Assembly: GCF_023516215.1 (NCBI RefSeq) | Contig: NZ_CP097349.1 | Span: 5,236,001 to 5,300,000 of the forward strand | Length of the DNA stretch: 64,000 nt | Direction: 5' to 3' | DNA from: Cytobacillus pseudoceanisediminis | GTDB taxonomy: Bacteria; Bacillota; Bacilli; Bacillales; Cytobacillaceae | Shown here: piece after piece, positions 9,340 to 18,419 of the stretch | How the letters are laid out: every line of letters begins with the position of its first letter | Numbering within the stretch: the stretch's first letter is position 1 | Program-made: the position numbers and the translations under genes | The notes under the pieces: model-generated | Databases searched by the model: none | Told to the model about the DNA's origin: nothing | The model's input: only the letters and a program-made list of their open reading frames with translations

Positions 9340-10625
9340 ATGCGCTCTTACGAAAAATCTAACAAGGCTTTTAAAGAGGCAAGCGAATTGATGCCTGGGG
9401 AGTAAACTCTCCTGTACGTGCATTTAAATCAGTTAATATGGACCCCATTTTTATGGAACGCGGACGAGGCTCTAAAATCTACGATATCGATGGAAATGAA
9501 TATATCGATTATGTTTTGTCCTGGGGCCCATTAATCCTGGGACATACTAATGAACGTGTGGTCGAGGGTATTAAGAAAGTAGCTGAAATGGGGACAAGCT
9601 TTGGCGCTCCTACCGAAATCGAGAACGATCTTGCCAAGCTGGTCATTGAACGTGTGCCTTCCATTGAAGTAGTGCGAATGGTTTCTTCCGGAACAGAAGC
9701 TACTATGAGTGCCCTGAGGCTTGCTCGAGGATATACCGGCCGAAATAAAATCATGAAATTTGAAGGCTGCTATCATGGCCACGGCGATTCCCTTTTAATT
9801 AAAGCTGGTTCTGGTGTAGCAACTCTGGGGCTGCCTGACAGTCCGGGGGTTCCTGAAGGAGTTGCCAAAAATACAATTACCGTTCCTTACAATGACCTTG
9901 AAAGCGTAAGATATGCCTTTGAGCAATTCGGAGACGATATCGCAGGTGTGATTGTGGAACCGGTAGCTGGAAATATGGGTGTCGTTCCTCCTCAGCCAGG
10001 TTTCCTTGAAGGCTTAAGAGAAATTACAGAACAAAACGGCTCTCTGCTTATTTTTGATGAAGTAATGACTGGTTTCCGCGTCGGCTATAATTGTGCGCAG
10101 GGTTACTTTGGAGTGACACCGGATATTACATGTCTTGGAAAAGTTATTGGCGGTGGGCTCCCAGTCGGTGCATATGGCGGAAAAGCGGAAATTATGAAGC
10201 AGATTGCACCAAGCGGTCCAATTTACCAGGCAGGAACACTATCCGGAAACCCTCTTGCCATGACAGCAGGTTACGAGACATTAAGCCAGCTGACTCCACA
10301 TTCCTACAAAGAATTCGAAAGAAAAGCAGACAGACTGGAAGAAGGGCTTAAAGCAGCTGCAGAAAAATATTATATCCCGCACACCATTAACCGTGCAGGT
10401 TCAATGATCGGTATATTCTTTACAAATGAAGATGTTATTAACTATGAAAAAGCCAAAACATCCAATCTGGAGTTCTTTGCAGAATACTACAGGGAAATGG
10501 CAAACCAGGGAGTCTTCCTGCCGCCATCCCAATTCGAAGGACTCTTCCTCTCAACTGCACACACTGATGAAGATATTGAAAAGACTATCCAGGCAGCGGA
10601 AAAGGCATTTTCAAAATTAAAATAA
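9340..10625 (+). CDS. hemL: Glutamate-1-semialdehyde 2,1-aminomutase (frameshifted here)
   Basis: PLP enzyme that converts glutamate-1-semialdehyde to 5-aminolevulinate; last gene of the heme operon. ATG at 9340 follows AAAGAGG and gives [20 protein letters not shown]. The frame then breaks at GGGG (9397-9400); one more G continues into [12 protein letters not shown] and the rest of the protein to 10625. The PLP lysine is in [15 protein letters not shown] and the family signature in [16 protein letters not shown]. The internal ATG at 9438 is not a genuine start. Restored length is 428 residues, normal for the family. Confidence 0.93.
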
Positions 10626-10635
10626 GCAAGACCTG

Positions 10636-10663
10636 ACACTCATCGATTGATGGGTGTTTTTTT
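10636..10663 (+). terminator. Terminator of the heme operon
   Basis: A 9-bp stem ACACTCATC/GATGGGTGT (one G-T pair) with a GATT loop, followed by seven T. Confidence 0.85.
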
Positions 10664-10773
10664 ATGCCCTTGGAAATATAGTTATTAGAGCTTTTATCCA
10701 TCGTTTGGGAGAAACCCCTTTCCTGTGGCTGGATTCAATAGACTGTGAAAATGCAAAATTTTTATTTTGCACG

Positions 10774-10965
10774 GTGTTGATTGGAGTGGAAGGCGCTAAT
10801 CCCGCGAAAATGTATCCGCATTTTATTCGTGCGGTGTTGATTCAAGGAAGCTTATTTATTGTCCTGCGGGAGTAGCGTACAGGGAGACCCCACAGACGCA
10901 TAGCGCCGAGGAGGCTCCCGGCAGCCCCGCAGGGAAGCTTGAGTGCCTGCAGCGGAAATCAACAC
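10774..10965. repeat. Dispersed Bacillaceae-type intergenic repeat
   Basis: The block is bounded by GTGTTGATT (10774 and again 10834) and its inverse AATCAACAC (10957-10965). It contains CCTGCGGGAGTAGCG, GCGCCGAGGAGGCTCC and CCCCGCAGGGAAGC. This matches a repeat type I know from intergenic regions of many Bacillaceae. It lies between the hemL terminator and spoVID. A short hairpin, GCAAAA/TTTTGC, lies just before it at about 10753-10770. No gene is seen in 10664-11090. Confidence 0.7.
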
Positions 10966-11053
10966 TCATAGCAAACAGCCGCTAAAAAAGTCTTATCTAA
11001 GGAACTTTTTCTAAATTAATCTAAGATTCCCTTAGAGCGCTATTTTTCTAATC

Positions 11054-11080
11054 ATAAAGTATCCTAATCCTTCATAGGAT
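11054..11080 (+). promoter_or_regulatory. Possible SigE promoter of spoVID
   Basis: ATAAA (11054-11058) and CATAGGAT (11073-11080), 14 bp apart, resemble the mother-cell SigE elements (ATA-rich -35 and CATACAAT-like -10). They lie about 50 bp before the spoVID start. SigE control of spoVID is known in B. subtilis; the match here is partial. Confidence 0.35.
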
Positions 11081-11129
11081 TGTTAATGACATAGTGATTA
11101 AACGTAAAGATTCGAAGGGAGGAGTCGCT

Positions 11130-12401
11130 TTGTCTCAGGGGAATCCATCGTGCTTACGATTTTCTTTAGAAGAATCAGTATGGTTTCAAAAAGGACAGGA
11201 AGTATCGGACCTGATTACCATCTCGTTAGACCCCAATATAACAATTCAGGAAAGCGATCAATATGTAACAATCCAGGGAGCACTTGAACTGGCAGGTGAG
11301 TATAGACGCAGCGATGAAGAAGCATCCGAGGAAGATCAAGAGGGTTTGGCAGTCACCAAATTCGTTCAGACAGTTGAAGAAAGAGGAGAAGGAGTTTGTG
11401 AATTCAAACACTATTTTCCTGTCGATATAACCATTCCGAATAATAGAATCCAAAGCATCTACGATATTGATGTTGCGGTAGAGTCCTTCGATTATGTTCT
11501 GCCGGAAAGAAGCTGTATGAAATTGACAGCTAATTTAACCATTACCGGATTATATGGTGATCAGCAGCATATTCCTGTTCAAGAATGGGAGGAAGAAGCG
11601 GAAGCTGAAACTGAAACGGAAGAATTAGAGATTCAGTACAGATCTTCTGAGGTGGCAGAGGAGACAGAGGAAGAAGAAATTATACAGCAGGAATGGCCGT
11701 CATATCAGCAAGAAGAACAGGACCTAGAGGAAGAGGAAGAAAGAGAGGAAGAAAGAGAGGAACAGGTATACTCGAGCGCCGAGGAAGATGTACGGGAAGA
11801 GGATCCGCAGGAAGAGCAGTCAGAAACCGATGAGGTTTTTATTCCATTTGAGGCAGAAGCAAGAAAGCAGCCTGAAGTGGAAGAGCAGGCCGTCATTAGA
11901 CCTTCAGTGCCGGCGGCGCTCGAATTAAAACAAGAGCAGCCAGAAGAAGAAGAACAGACTCCGAAAACTGCACCGGAAATATCTTTTTCTTCTCAGCGCA
12001 ATGAGGAGGAAGCACCGCCAACCGCACAGGAAATCTATCAAATGACGGAAGCATCCGAATCAGATAGTCCTTCCTTTGAAAAGAAGCCTGTTCAAGCGGC
12101 TGCACAGGAAACCCATGAGGAAACAGAGGAATCCTCATCCTCTTCAGAACAGGAGGCTAAGAAGAAGAAACTCTCCAAGAAGAAAAGCATGTCGTTAACA
12201 GAGTTCTTTGCCCGGAAGGAAGAGACAGAGGAACATGTTAAGCTCAAGGTTTGCATTGTGCAGAACGGCGACACAATTGATGCCATTGCTGAAAGGTATG
12301 ATATACCAGCCCAGCAGCTATTACGGGTGAATCACCTTGAAATCAATCAGGATATTTATGAAGGGCAAGTGCTGTACATTCCTGTTGCGGTAGCCCATTA
12401 A
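11130..12401 (+). CDS. spoVID: Stage VI sporulation protein D, coat morphogenesis
   Basis: Needed for the coat to encase the forespore; binds SpoIVA and SafA. The N-terminal domain (LRFSLEESVWFQKGQEV) matches SpoVID. A long, very acidic, Glu-rich low-complexity middle follows (about residues 155-370). A C-terminal LysM domain (VQNGDTIDAIAERYDI...LYIPVAV) ends the protein. TTG at 11130 is chosen because GGGAGGAG lies eight bases ahead and the protein then starts MSQGNPSCLRF, close to the family; the open frame extends to 11094. 423 residues. ysxE follows, as in B. subtilis. Confidence 0.92.
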   Translation: MSQGNPSCLRFSLEESVWFQKGQEVSDLITISLDPNITIQESDQYVTIQGALELAGEYRRSDEEASEEDQEGLAVTKFVQTVEERGEGVCEFKHYFPVDITIPNNRIQSIYDIDVAVESFDYVLPERSCMKLTANLTITGLYGDQQHIPVQEWEEEAEAETETEELEIQYRSSEVAEETEEEEIIQQEWPSYQQEEQDLEEEEEREEEREEQVYSSAEEDVREEDPQEEQSETDEVFIPFEAEARKQPEVEEQAVIRPSVPAALELKQEQPEEEEQTPKTAPEISFSSQRNEEEAPPTAQEIYQMTEASESDSPSFEKKPVQAAAQETHEETEESSSSSEQEAKKKKLSKKKSMSLTEFFARKEETEEHVKLKVCIVQNGDTIDAIAERYDIPAQQLLRVNHLEINQDIYEGQVLYIPVAVAH

Positions 12402-12410
12402 ATGGTTAAA

Positions 12411-12448
12411 AGGCTGAGCAGGTATTAATAACCCGCTCAGCTATTTTC
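12411..12448 (+). terminator. Probable terminator or attenuating hairpin after spoVID
   Basis: The stem GCTGAGC...GCTCAGC with an AGG/CC extension encloses TATTAATAA. The T-run is interrupted (TATTTTCG), so termination may be incomplete and some readthrough into ysxE is possible. Confidence 0.55.
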
Positions 12449-12501
12449 GTTTAACCAATATATTTTAGAATAACATCATTTTTTCTCATTCTGGAAAGTG
12501 A

Positions 12502-13569
12502 GTGGTTAAGGTGGAAGAAAAAAATCGGCTGCGGAAAGTCTCCCCTATTTTAAATCATTATTCAATAGAGCCGCATTTTGTAGAGGAGTTTGGGAGAGTT
12601 CAGAAGGTATACAGCAGCAAAGGTGTATTTGCCTTGAAGAAAATAAAGCCTCAGCATGGAGCAGATTTTATAAGGCATGTACAAACCCTCTTTCAAAAAG
12701 GCTATAACAGAATTGTCCCTATTTACCCGACGGTGGATGGAAGATATGGGGTGCTCCATCAGAATGAATTATATTATTTAATGCCATGGATGCCTAATGA
12801 AGAAAAAGAGGATAGATTTGAGAGGCATCAGCAGATGCTGAGGGAATTGGCAAGACTGCATACATTGTCCTCGAGGGAAGTTCCTATAAACAAGGAAGAC
12901 AGAACCGAACATTATGAAAAAACTTTGCAGGAATGGGAGAAAGAAAAGGAGTTCTTGGAGGGATTTATCGAAGCCTGTGAAAGAAAAGAGTATATGTCTC
13001 CTTTTGAGCTAATGTTTTCCCTATATTATCACGACGTCAGCCAGGGACTAAAATTCTCCACAAACAAATTTAAAGATTGGTATGAAAAAACAAAAGAAAG
13101 CGACAAAGCACGAACGGTAATCGTCCATGGGAAAGTTTCAACCGAGCATTTTCTTTACGATGATAGGGGATATGGGTACTTCACGAATTTCGAAAATGCA
13201 AGACAGGGGTCGCCGCTCCATGATATATTGCCGTTTTTATCAAGGACTCTGAAAACTTATCCAAAAAGATCAGAAGAATGTGTAGAGTGGATTTACACCT
13301 ATATGAAATACTTTCCATTCAGAGACGATGAGATGCTGCTGTTTCAAAGCTACTTTGCTCATCCGGGTCCTATTATCAGGGCGGCCGAACAATATTATAA
13401 AGGGGAGAGTAAAAGGGGAGAAAGAAAGGCTGTCCAGCATTTGCAAAGGCAGTATTGGCTCTTGAAAAATATTGAATATGCTGTAATGAGAATCGATGAG
13501 ATCGAGAGGCAAAAACAAGAAGCAAAAGCAGCTGCCGAAGCTCAAGCACAAGAAGGAGCCCAAAGCTAA
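12502..13569 (+). CDS. ysxE: Spore coat protein YsxE, CotS-family kinase-like
   Basis: 355-residue member of the CotS/YsxE/YutH family, which has the fold of aminoglycoside phosphotransferases and is found in the spore coat. VIVHGKVSTEHFLYDD sits where the family's HGD...N catalytic loop is expected, but has K in place of the catalytic aspartate, and FTNFENARQGSPLHDI replaces the metal-binding DFD. It is therefore probably not an active kinase. GTG at 12502 or 12511 could start it; GGAAAGTGA at 12492 favours the latter. It follows spoVID, as in B. subtilis. The C-terminal end is Ala/Gln-rich. Confidence 0.88.
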   Translation: MVKVEEKNRLRKVSPILNHYSIEPHFVEEFGRVQKVYSSKGVFALKKIKPQHGADFIRHVQTLFQKGYNRIVPIYPTVDGRYGVLHQNELYYLMPWMPNEEKEDRFERHQQMLRELARLHTLSSREVPINKEDRTEHYEKTLQEWEKEKEFLEGFIEACERKEYMSPFELMFSLYYHDVSQGLKFSTNKFKDWYEKTKESDKARTVIVHGKVSTEHFLYDDRGYGYFTNFENARQGSPLHDILPFLSRTLKTYPKRSEECVEWIYTYMKYFPFRDDEMLLFQSYFAHPGPIIRAAEQYYKGESKRGERKAVQHLQRQYWLLKNIEYAVMRIDEIERQKQEAKAAAEAQAQEGAQS

Positions 13570-13582
13570 AAGATGCGGGCTC

Positions 13583-13774
13583 CTAAACCAATTGAAGATG
13601 GAAAGCAATAGCAATCAGAATGAACAGCGATAGCAGCAGTACATCAAAGGTGGTAGGCAGCAAAATTGTTCTTATGCCTTGAAAAACACAGAACGGGATT
13701 ATGAACTGTGCACATACATTCCTGAAAGTTCTTAACCAGGGAGGCAGTGTGTAAGGATTATATTTTCTTCTCAT
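13583..13774 (-). CDS. Small conserved membrane protein
   Basis: 63 residues. A basic, Tyr/Pro-rich start (MRRKYNPYTLPPWLR) is followed by about one and a half hydrophobic segments (VCAQFIIPFCVFQGIRTIL; FDVLLLSLFILIAIAFHL). ATG at 13774 has AAAGGGG nine bases upstream. It is convergent with ysxE, whose stop is 14 bp away. I recall similar small proteins near valS in other Bacillaceae but cannot name a function. Between it and valS lies only the T-box leader with its promoter; 13775-13960 shows no gene. Confidence 0.65.
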   Translation of the reverse strand: MRRKYNPYTLPPWLRTFRNVCAQFIIPFCVFQGIRTILLPTTFDVLLLSLFILIAIAFHLQLV

Positions 13775-13962
13775 TGTCGCATGCCCCTTTCCCGAATGTT
13801 CATATGTATATTCTATGATTCATTTTTCGGTAAAGTGCCTATTTTCGTTTCTTTCCTGTATAACAGTATTTTAAAACTCCCCTAAAGAAGTCTTTTTCGG
13901 GCAAAATCATCATCACTTCGGTAGAAATAATGAATAATATATAAAAAACTCGGGTATCCTTA

Positions 13963-13992
13963 TTGACTATAACAGTCTTTTTTCGGTAGTAT
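13963..13992 (+). promoter_or_regulatory. SigA-type promoter of valS
   Basis: TTGACT (13963-13968), an 18-bp gap and TAGTAT (13987-13992). The expected transcription start, near 14000, lies just before stem I of the T-box leader, which supports it. Confidence 0.6.
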
Positions 13993-14016
13993 ATTTTATA
14001 TATAAAATTGTATATC

Positions 14017-14292
14017 GATGCTAAGACAGGGAAGAGTACAATGGCGATTTGCCTTTTAGAGAGGAAAACCAGCAGCTGAAAGGTTATCCAGGCAAAACTG
14101 TTGGAAGGTCGCCCTAGAGCATCTTTTGCGAAAGGCTGCAGCCAAGTAGTAAAAGACGGGAAATCCGTTATCTGTTTAAGTGTCAATCTCTATAAGAATG
14201 TCTTTCCCTGATTTTCTTTAGTGATTGAAAAAAAGGTGGTACCGCGAAGCAAACTCCATTCGTCCTTTTATGGCGAATGGAGTTTTTTATTT
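14017..14292 (+). promoter_or_regulatory. T-box leader, valine specific
   Basis: Stem I opens with GATGCT (14017) and closes with AGCATC. It contains GAAGAGTA and AGAGAG elements, and a likely specifier codon GTC (valine) in GGAAGGTCGCCC near its 3' side. The conserved T-box AAAAGGTGGTACCGCG is at 14232-14247. Its TGGT would pair with an uncharged ACCA tRNA end, fitting tRNA-Val. The terminator stem AACTCCATTCG/CGAATGGAGTT plus T-run (14252-14290) follows. When tRNA-Val is uncharged the antiterminator forms and valS is read. Confidence 0.93.
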
Positions 14293-14324
14293 TTTGGATT
14301 GCTTTCAGAAAGGAAGAATGACAC

Positions 14325-16970
14325 ATGGATAATAATGAATTATCAATGCCGACGAAATATGATCCGCAGGCGATTGAAAAAGGACGATATGACTGGTGGC
14401 TGGAAGGTAAATTCTTTGAAGCAAAAGACGATGAAACAAAGCAGCCATATACAATTGTGATTCCGCCTCCGAATGTAACAGGAAAGCTTCATCTCGGTCA
14501 TGCATGGGATACAACTCTTCAGGATATCCTTACTCGAATGAAGCGAATGCAGGGATACGATGTTCTATGGCTTCCAGGAATGGACCATGCGGGCATCGCC
14601 ACTCAGGCAAAGGTTGAAGAAAAGCTTCGCAATGACGGCAAAAGCCGCTATGATTTAGGCCGTGAAAAATTTGTAGAAGAAACATGGAAGTGGAAAGAGG
14701 AGTATGCCAGCCATATCCGCCAGCAATGGTCAAAGCTTGGATTGGGACTTGATTACAGCCGCGAACGTTTTACACTGGATGAAGGCCTTTCAAAAGCTGT
14801 AAGAGAAGTTTTCGTTTCACTTTATAATAAAGGATTGATTTATCGCGGCGAGTATATTATTAACTGGGATCCGTCTACAAAAACGGCTCTTTCTGATATC
14901 GAAGTTATTTATAAGGATGTTCAGGGTGCCTTCTACCATATGAGATATCCTTTAACGGATGGTTCAGGACATATCGAAATTGCCACTACACGCCCTGAAA
15001 CGATGCTTGGCGATACAGCTGTAGCAGTACATCCGGAAGATGACCGCTATAAGCATTTAATCGGCAAAACGGTTAAACTGCCGATCACAGGACGCGAAAT
15101 TCCGATTGTTGCAGATGATTATGTAGAAATGGATTTCGGATCCGGCGCAGTAAAAATTACGCCGGCTCATGACCCAAATGATTTTGAAATAGGAAACCGC
15201 CACAATCTTGAAAGAATTCTTGTAATGAATGAAGACGGCACAATGAACAGCCGAGCCGGTAAATACCAAGGTATGGACCGCTTTGAATGCCGCAAGCAGA
15301 TCGTGAAGGATCTTCAGGACGAAGGAGTGCTTTTCAAAATTGAAGAGCATATGCATTCTGTGGGCCATTCAGAGCGCAGCGGCGCAGTTGTTGAACCTTA
15401 CCTTTCAACACAATGGTTTGTAAAGATGCAGCCTCTTGCTGATGAAGCCATCGCTCTTCAAACTAAAGAGGAAAAAGTAAACTTTGTTCCAGAGCGATTT
15501 GAAAAAACGTATTTGCGCTGGATGGAAAATATTCGTGACTGGTGTATTTCACGCCAGCTTTGGTGGGGGCATCGGATCCCGGCCTGGTACCACAAAGAGA
15601 CAGGTGAGGTTTTCGTAGGGCACGAAGCACCAGAAGATATTGAAAACTGGGAACAGGACAAAGATGTTTTGGATACCTGGTTCAGTTCAGCTCTATGGCC
15701 ATTTTCAACAATGGGCTGGCCGGATACAGACTCAAGCGATTTCAAGAGATACTATCCGACTGCTGCTTTGGTGACTGGCTATGACATCATTTTCTTCTGG
15801 GTATCACGAATGATCTTCCAAGGTCTCGAATTTACAGGGGAGCGTCCATTCCAGGATGTATTAATTCATGGTCTTGTTCGTGACTCACAGGGACGCAAGA
15901 TGAGTAAGTCCCTTGGAAATGGCGTTGATCCAATGGATGTAATTGATCAGTATGGTGCTGATTCACTCCGCTATTTCCTTTCTACAGGAAGCTCGCCGGG
16001 ACAGGATCTGCGCTTCAGTATGGAAAAGGTTGAGGCAACATGGAACTTTGCCAATAAAATCTGGAATGCATCCCGATTTGCATTAATGAACATGGATGGA
16101 TTAACATATGAAGAAATTGATTTAAGCGGTGAAAAGTCTGTTGCTGATAAATGGATATTAACCCGTTTGAATGAAACTATTGAGACGGTTACAAGATTAT
16201 CTGACCGCTATGAGTTTGGCGAGGTTGGCCGAGTGCTGTATAACTTCATTTGGGATGACTTCTGTGATTGGTATATCGAAATGGCAAAGCTTCCGCTGTA
16301 CGGAGAAGATGAAGCTGCCAAGAAAACCACCCGTTCCATCCTGGCATATGTTCTGGACAATACAATGCGTCTGCTGCATCCATTTATGCCATTTATCACG
16401 GAAGAAATTTGGCAGAACCTTCCTCATTCAGGTGAATCCATTACGGCTGCACAATGGCCGGCAGTTAACAATGAATACACTGATAACCAGGCTGCAAATG
16501 AAATGAAGCTGCTTGTAGAAATTATTCGCTCTGTCCGCAACAGCCGTGCTGAAGTAAACACGCCTATGAGCAAGAAGATTAAAATGATGGTAAAAGCTAA
16601 GGATGAGGAAATTCTGGGCACACTGGAAAATAACCGTGCCTATATTGAACGATTCTGTAACCCAGAAGAACTAGTGCTGGCTCTGAATGTTGAGACGCCT
16701 GATAAGGCGATGACAGCAGTTGTGACTGGTGCAGAAATCATCCTTCCGCTTGAAGGCCTGATTAACATTGAAGAAGAAGTTGCCCGCCTTCAGAAAGAGT
16801 GGGATAAATTAAATAAAGAAGTTGAAAGAGTCCAGAAGAAACTTTCAAACGAAGGCTTTATTAAAAAAGCGCCTGAAAAGGTAATTGAAGAAGAGAAAGC
16901 AAAAGAACAAGACTACAGCGAGAAGAGAGCTGCTGTAGAAGCTCGCATTAAAGAGCTAAAAGGAGAATAA
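14325..16970 (+). CDS. valS: Valyl-tRNA synthetase
   Basis: Class I synthetase that charges tRNA-Val and edits Thr-tRNA-Val. 881 residues. HIGH-type motif [15 protein letters not shown] near residue 50 and KMSKS in [13 protein letters not shown] near 530 are intact. The editing domain lies between them ([17 protein letters not shown]). A C-terminal coiled coil ([20 protein letters not shown]) is typical of ValRS. ATG at 14325 follows AAAGGAAG. Expression is controlled by the T-box upstream. Confidence 0.97.
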   Translation: MDNNELSMPTKYDPQAIEKGRYDWWLEGKFFEAKDDETKQPYTIVIPPPNVTGKLHLGHAWDTTLQDILTRMKRMQGYDVLWLPGMDHAGIATQAKVEEKLRNDGKSRYDLGREKFVEETWKWKEEYASHIRQQWSKLGLGLDYSRERFTLDEGLSKAVREVFVSLYNKGLIYRGEYIINWDPSTKTALSDIEVIYKDVQGAFYHMRYPLTDGSGHIEIATTRPETMLGDTAVAVHPEDDRYKHLIGKTVKLPITGREIPIVADDYVEMDFGSGAVKITPAHDPNDFEIGNRHNLERILVMNEDGTMNSRAGKYQGMDRFECRKQIVKDLQDEGVLFKIEEHMHSVGHSERSGAVVEPYLSTQWFVKMQPLADEAIALQTKEEKVNFVPERFEKTYLRWMENIRDWCISRQLWWGHRIPAWYHKETGEVFVGHEAPEDIENWEQDKDVLDTWFSSALWPFSTMGWPDTDSSDFKRYYPTAALVTGYDIIFFWVSRMIFQGLEFTGERPFQDVLIHGLVRDSQGRKMSKSLGNGVDPMDVIDQYGADSLRYFLSTGSSPGQDLRFSMEKVEATWNFANKIWNASRFALMNMDGLTYEEIDLSGEKSVADKWILTRLNETIETVTRLSDRYEFGEVGRVLYNFIWDDFCDWYIEMAKLPLYGEDEAAKKTTRSILAYVLDNTMRLLHPFMPFITEEIWQNLPHSGESITAAQWPAVNNEYTDNQAANEMKLLVEIIRSVRNSRAEVNTPMSKKIKMMVKAKDEEILGTLENNRAYIERFCNPEELVLALNVETPDKAMTAVVTGAEIILPLEGLINIEEEVARLQKEWDKLNKEVERVQKKLSNEGFIKKAPEKVIEEEKAKEQDYSEKRAAVEARIKELKGE

Positions 16971-17042
16971 TTAATAGTTGCGGAAGGCGGGTCCATATGA
17001 AGGATTCGTCTTCCTTCCTGTATAACGGAGGTGCATTTATAT

Positions 17043-18362
17043 ATGTTTTCTACTTATGAGGAAGCACTGGAATGGATTCATTCAAGGCTAAGACTTGGGA
17101 TGAAGCCGGGACTGCAAAGGATGGAATGGATGATGGAAAAACTCGGGCATCCCGAAAGAAGAATTAAGTCCATCCATATTGGCGGAACGAATGGTAAAGG
17201 CTCAACTGTAACGTTTCTAAGATCCATTCTTCAGGAGGCGGGTTATTCTGTCGGAACTTTTACATCGCCATATTTTGAGAAATTTAATGAACGGATTTCT
17301 CTGAACGGAATTCCAATTAACGATGAAGATCTTGTTCGGCTTGCTAATGATATATATCCGCTTGCGATTGAATTGGAACAGACGGAACTCGGCGGTCCAA
17401 CCGAGTTTGAAATCATTACCGCCATGGCTTTCCAATATTTTGGCCATGTACAGCCGGTGGATCTCGTTTTGTTTGAAGTGGGCCTTGGCGGAAGGTATGA
17501 CTCTACGAACATCATCTATCCTATATTATCAATCATTACAAGCATCGGACTCGACCATACAGCTATCCTTGGGAATACATACGAGGAAATCGCTTTTGAA
17601 AAAGCGGGAATCATTAAACCTGGAGTCAGTGTGATTACAGCTGTTAAACAAGAAGAAGCGCTCGCTGTTATTCAAGATAAAGCTTTAAGCATGAAGTCAC
17701 CAGTTTATCAGCTGGGGAATGAGTTTGCTATTTCTGATCATAAATCCCTGGACCTGGGAGAATTCTTCTCCCTTAAGACAGTCTTTCAGAACTTCCCTGA
17801 TCTTGAGACAGGAATGAGCGGAAAACACCAGACTGAAAATGCTTCCCTTGCTGTAATGGCAGCAGAGCTATTGAATAAATTTTATTCTTTCCTTATAGAG
17901 GTAAATCATATTAGAGCGGGATTGAAAAAAGCTTTCTGGCCCGGGCGATTTGAAATTCTATCTGAAGACCCGCTGGTAGTAATAGATGGAGCGCATAATG
18001 AAGAAGGGATAGCTGCCTTAACTGCTGAGCTGAACAACCGTTTTGAGGATAAAAGCAAAAATATTGTATTCGCTGCACTTGCTGATAAAAAGCTTGATAA
18101 AATGATCGGTAAGCTTGATTCTGCTGCAGATCGCATCACCTTTACCGAATTTGAGTTTCCGAGAGCAGCAGCAGCTGAAGATTTATATAATCTCAGTAAA
18201 AACAGCAGGAGACAGTTTCATACGGACTGGAAGGAGCTATTGGAGGCTGAACTTCGTGAAGCAGGAAAAAACAGCGTACTGGTTATTACCGGATCACTTT
18301 ACTTCCTCTCAGAAGTGAAGCCTATTCTTTTGAATCTTTTGAAAAAAATAAATGAAATATGA
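17043..18362 (+). CDS. folC: Folylpolyglutamate synthase / dihydrofolate synthase
   Basis: Adds glutamate to dihydropteroate and folates; Mur-ligase fold. The P-loop IGGTNGKGST is at about residue 47. The stretches TFTSPYFEKFNERI, LFEVGLGGRYDSTN and VIDGAHNEEGI are family hallmarks. ATG at 17043 (MFSTYEEALEWIHSRL) is chosen because GGAGGTG at 17027 lies ten bases ahead; an in-frame GTG at 17031 overlaps that site. It follows valS by 72 bp, as in B. subtilis, with no clear terminator between, so the T-box may reach it. Confidence 0.95.
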   Translation: MFSTYEEALEWIHSRLRLGMKPGLQRMEWMMEKLGHPERRIKSIHIGGTNGKGSTVTFLRSILQEAGYSVGTFTSPYFEKFNERISLNGIPINDEDLVRLANDIYPLAIELEQTELGGPTEFEIITAMAFQYFGHVQPVDLVLFEVGLGGRYDSTNIIYPILSIITSIGLDHTAILGNTYEEIAFEKAGIIKPGVSVITAVKQEEALAVIQDKALSMKSPVYQLGNEFAISDHKSLDLGEFFSLKTVFQNFPDLETGMSGKHQTENASLAVMAAELLNKFYSFLIEVNHIRAGLKKAFWPGRFEILSEDPLVVIDGAHNEEGIAALTAELNNRFEDKSKNIVFAALADKKLDKMIGKLDSAADRITFTEFEFPRAAAAEDLYNLSKNSRRQFHTDWKELLEAELREAGKNSVLVITGSLYFLSEVKPILLNLLKKINEI

Positions 18363-18419
18363 CAAAAGTTAGAAAATTTGATAAAATGTTCGTGTTATCC
18401 GACTATTTTCCTGAATAAA

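Noticed and set aside
10654..10875. A 73-codon open frame after hemL
   Set aside because: It begins in the hemL terminator and runs through an intergenic repeat; there is no ribosome binding site.
13839..14186. A 115-codon minus-strand frame over the valS leader
   Set aside because: It lies antisense to a well-defined T-box and promoter, and its protein is not recognisable.
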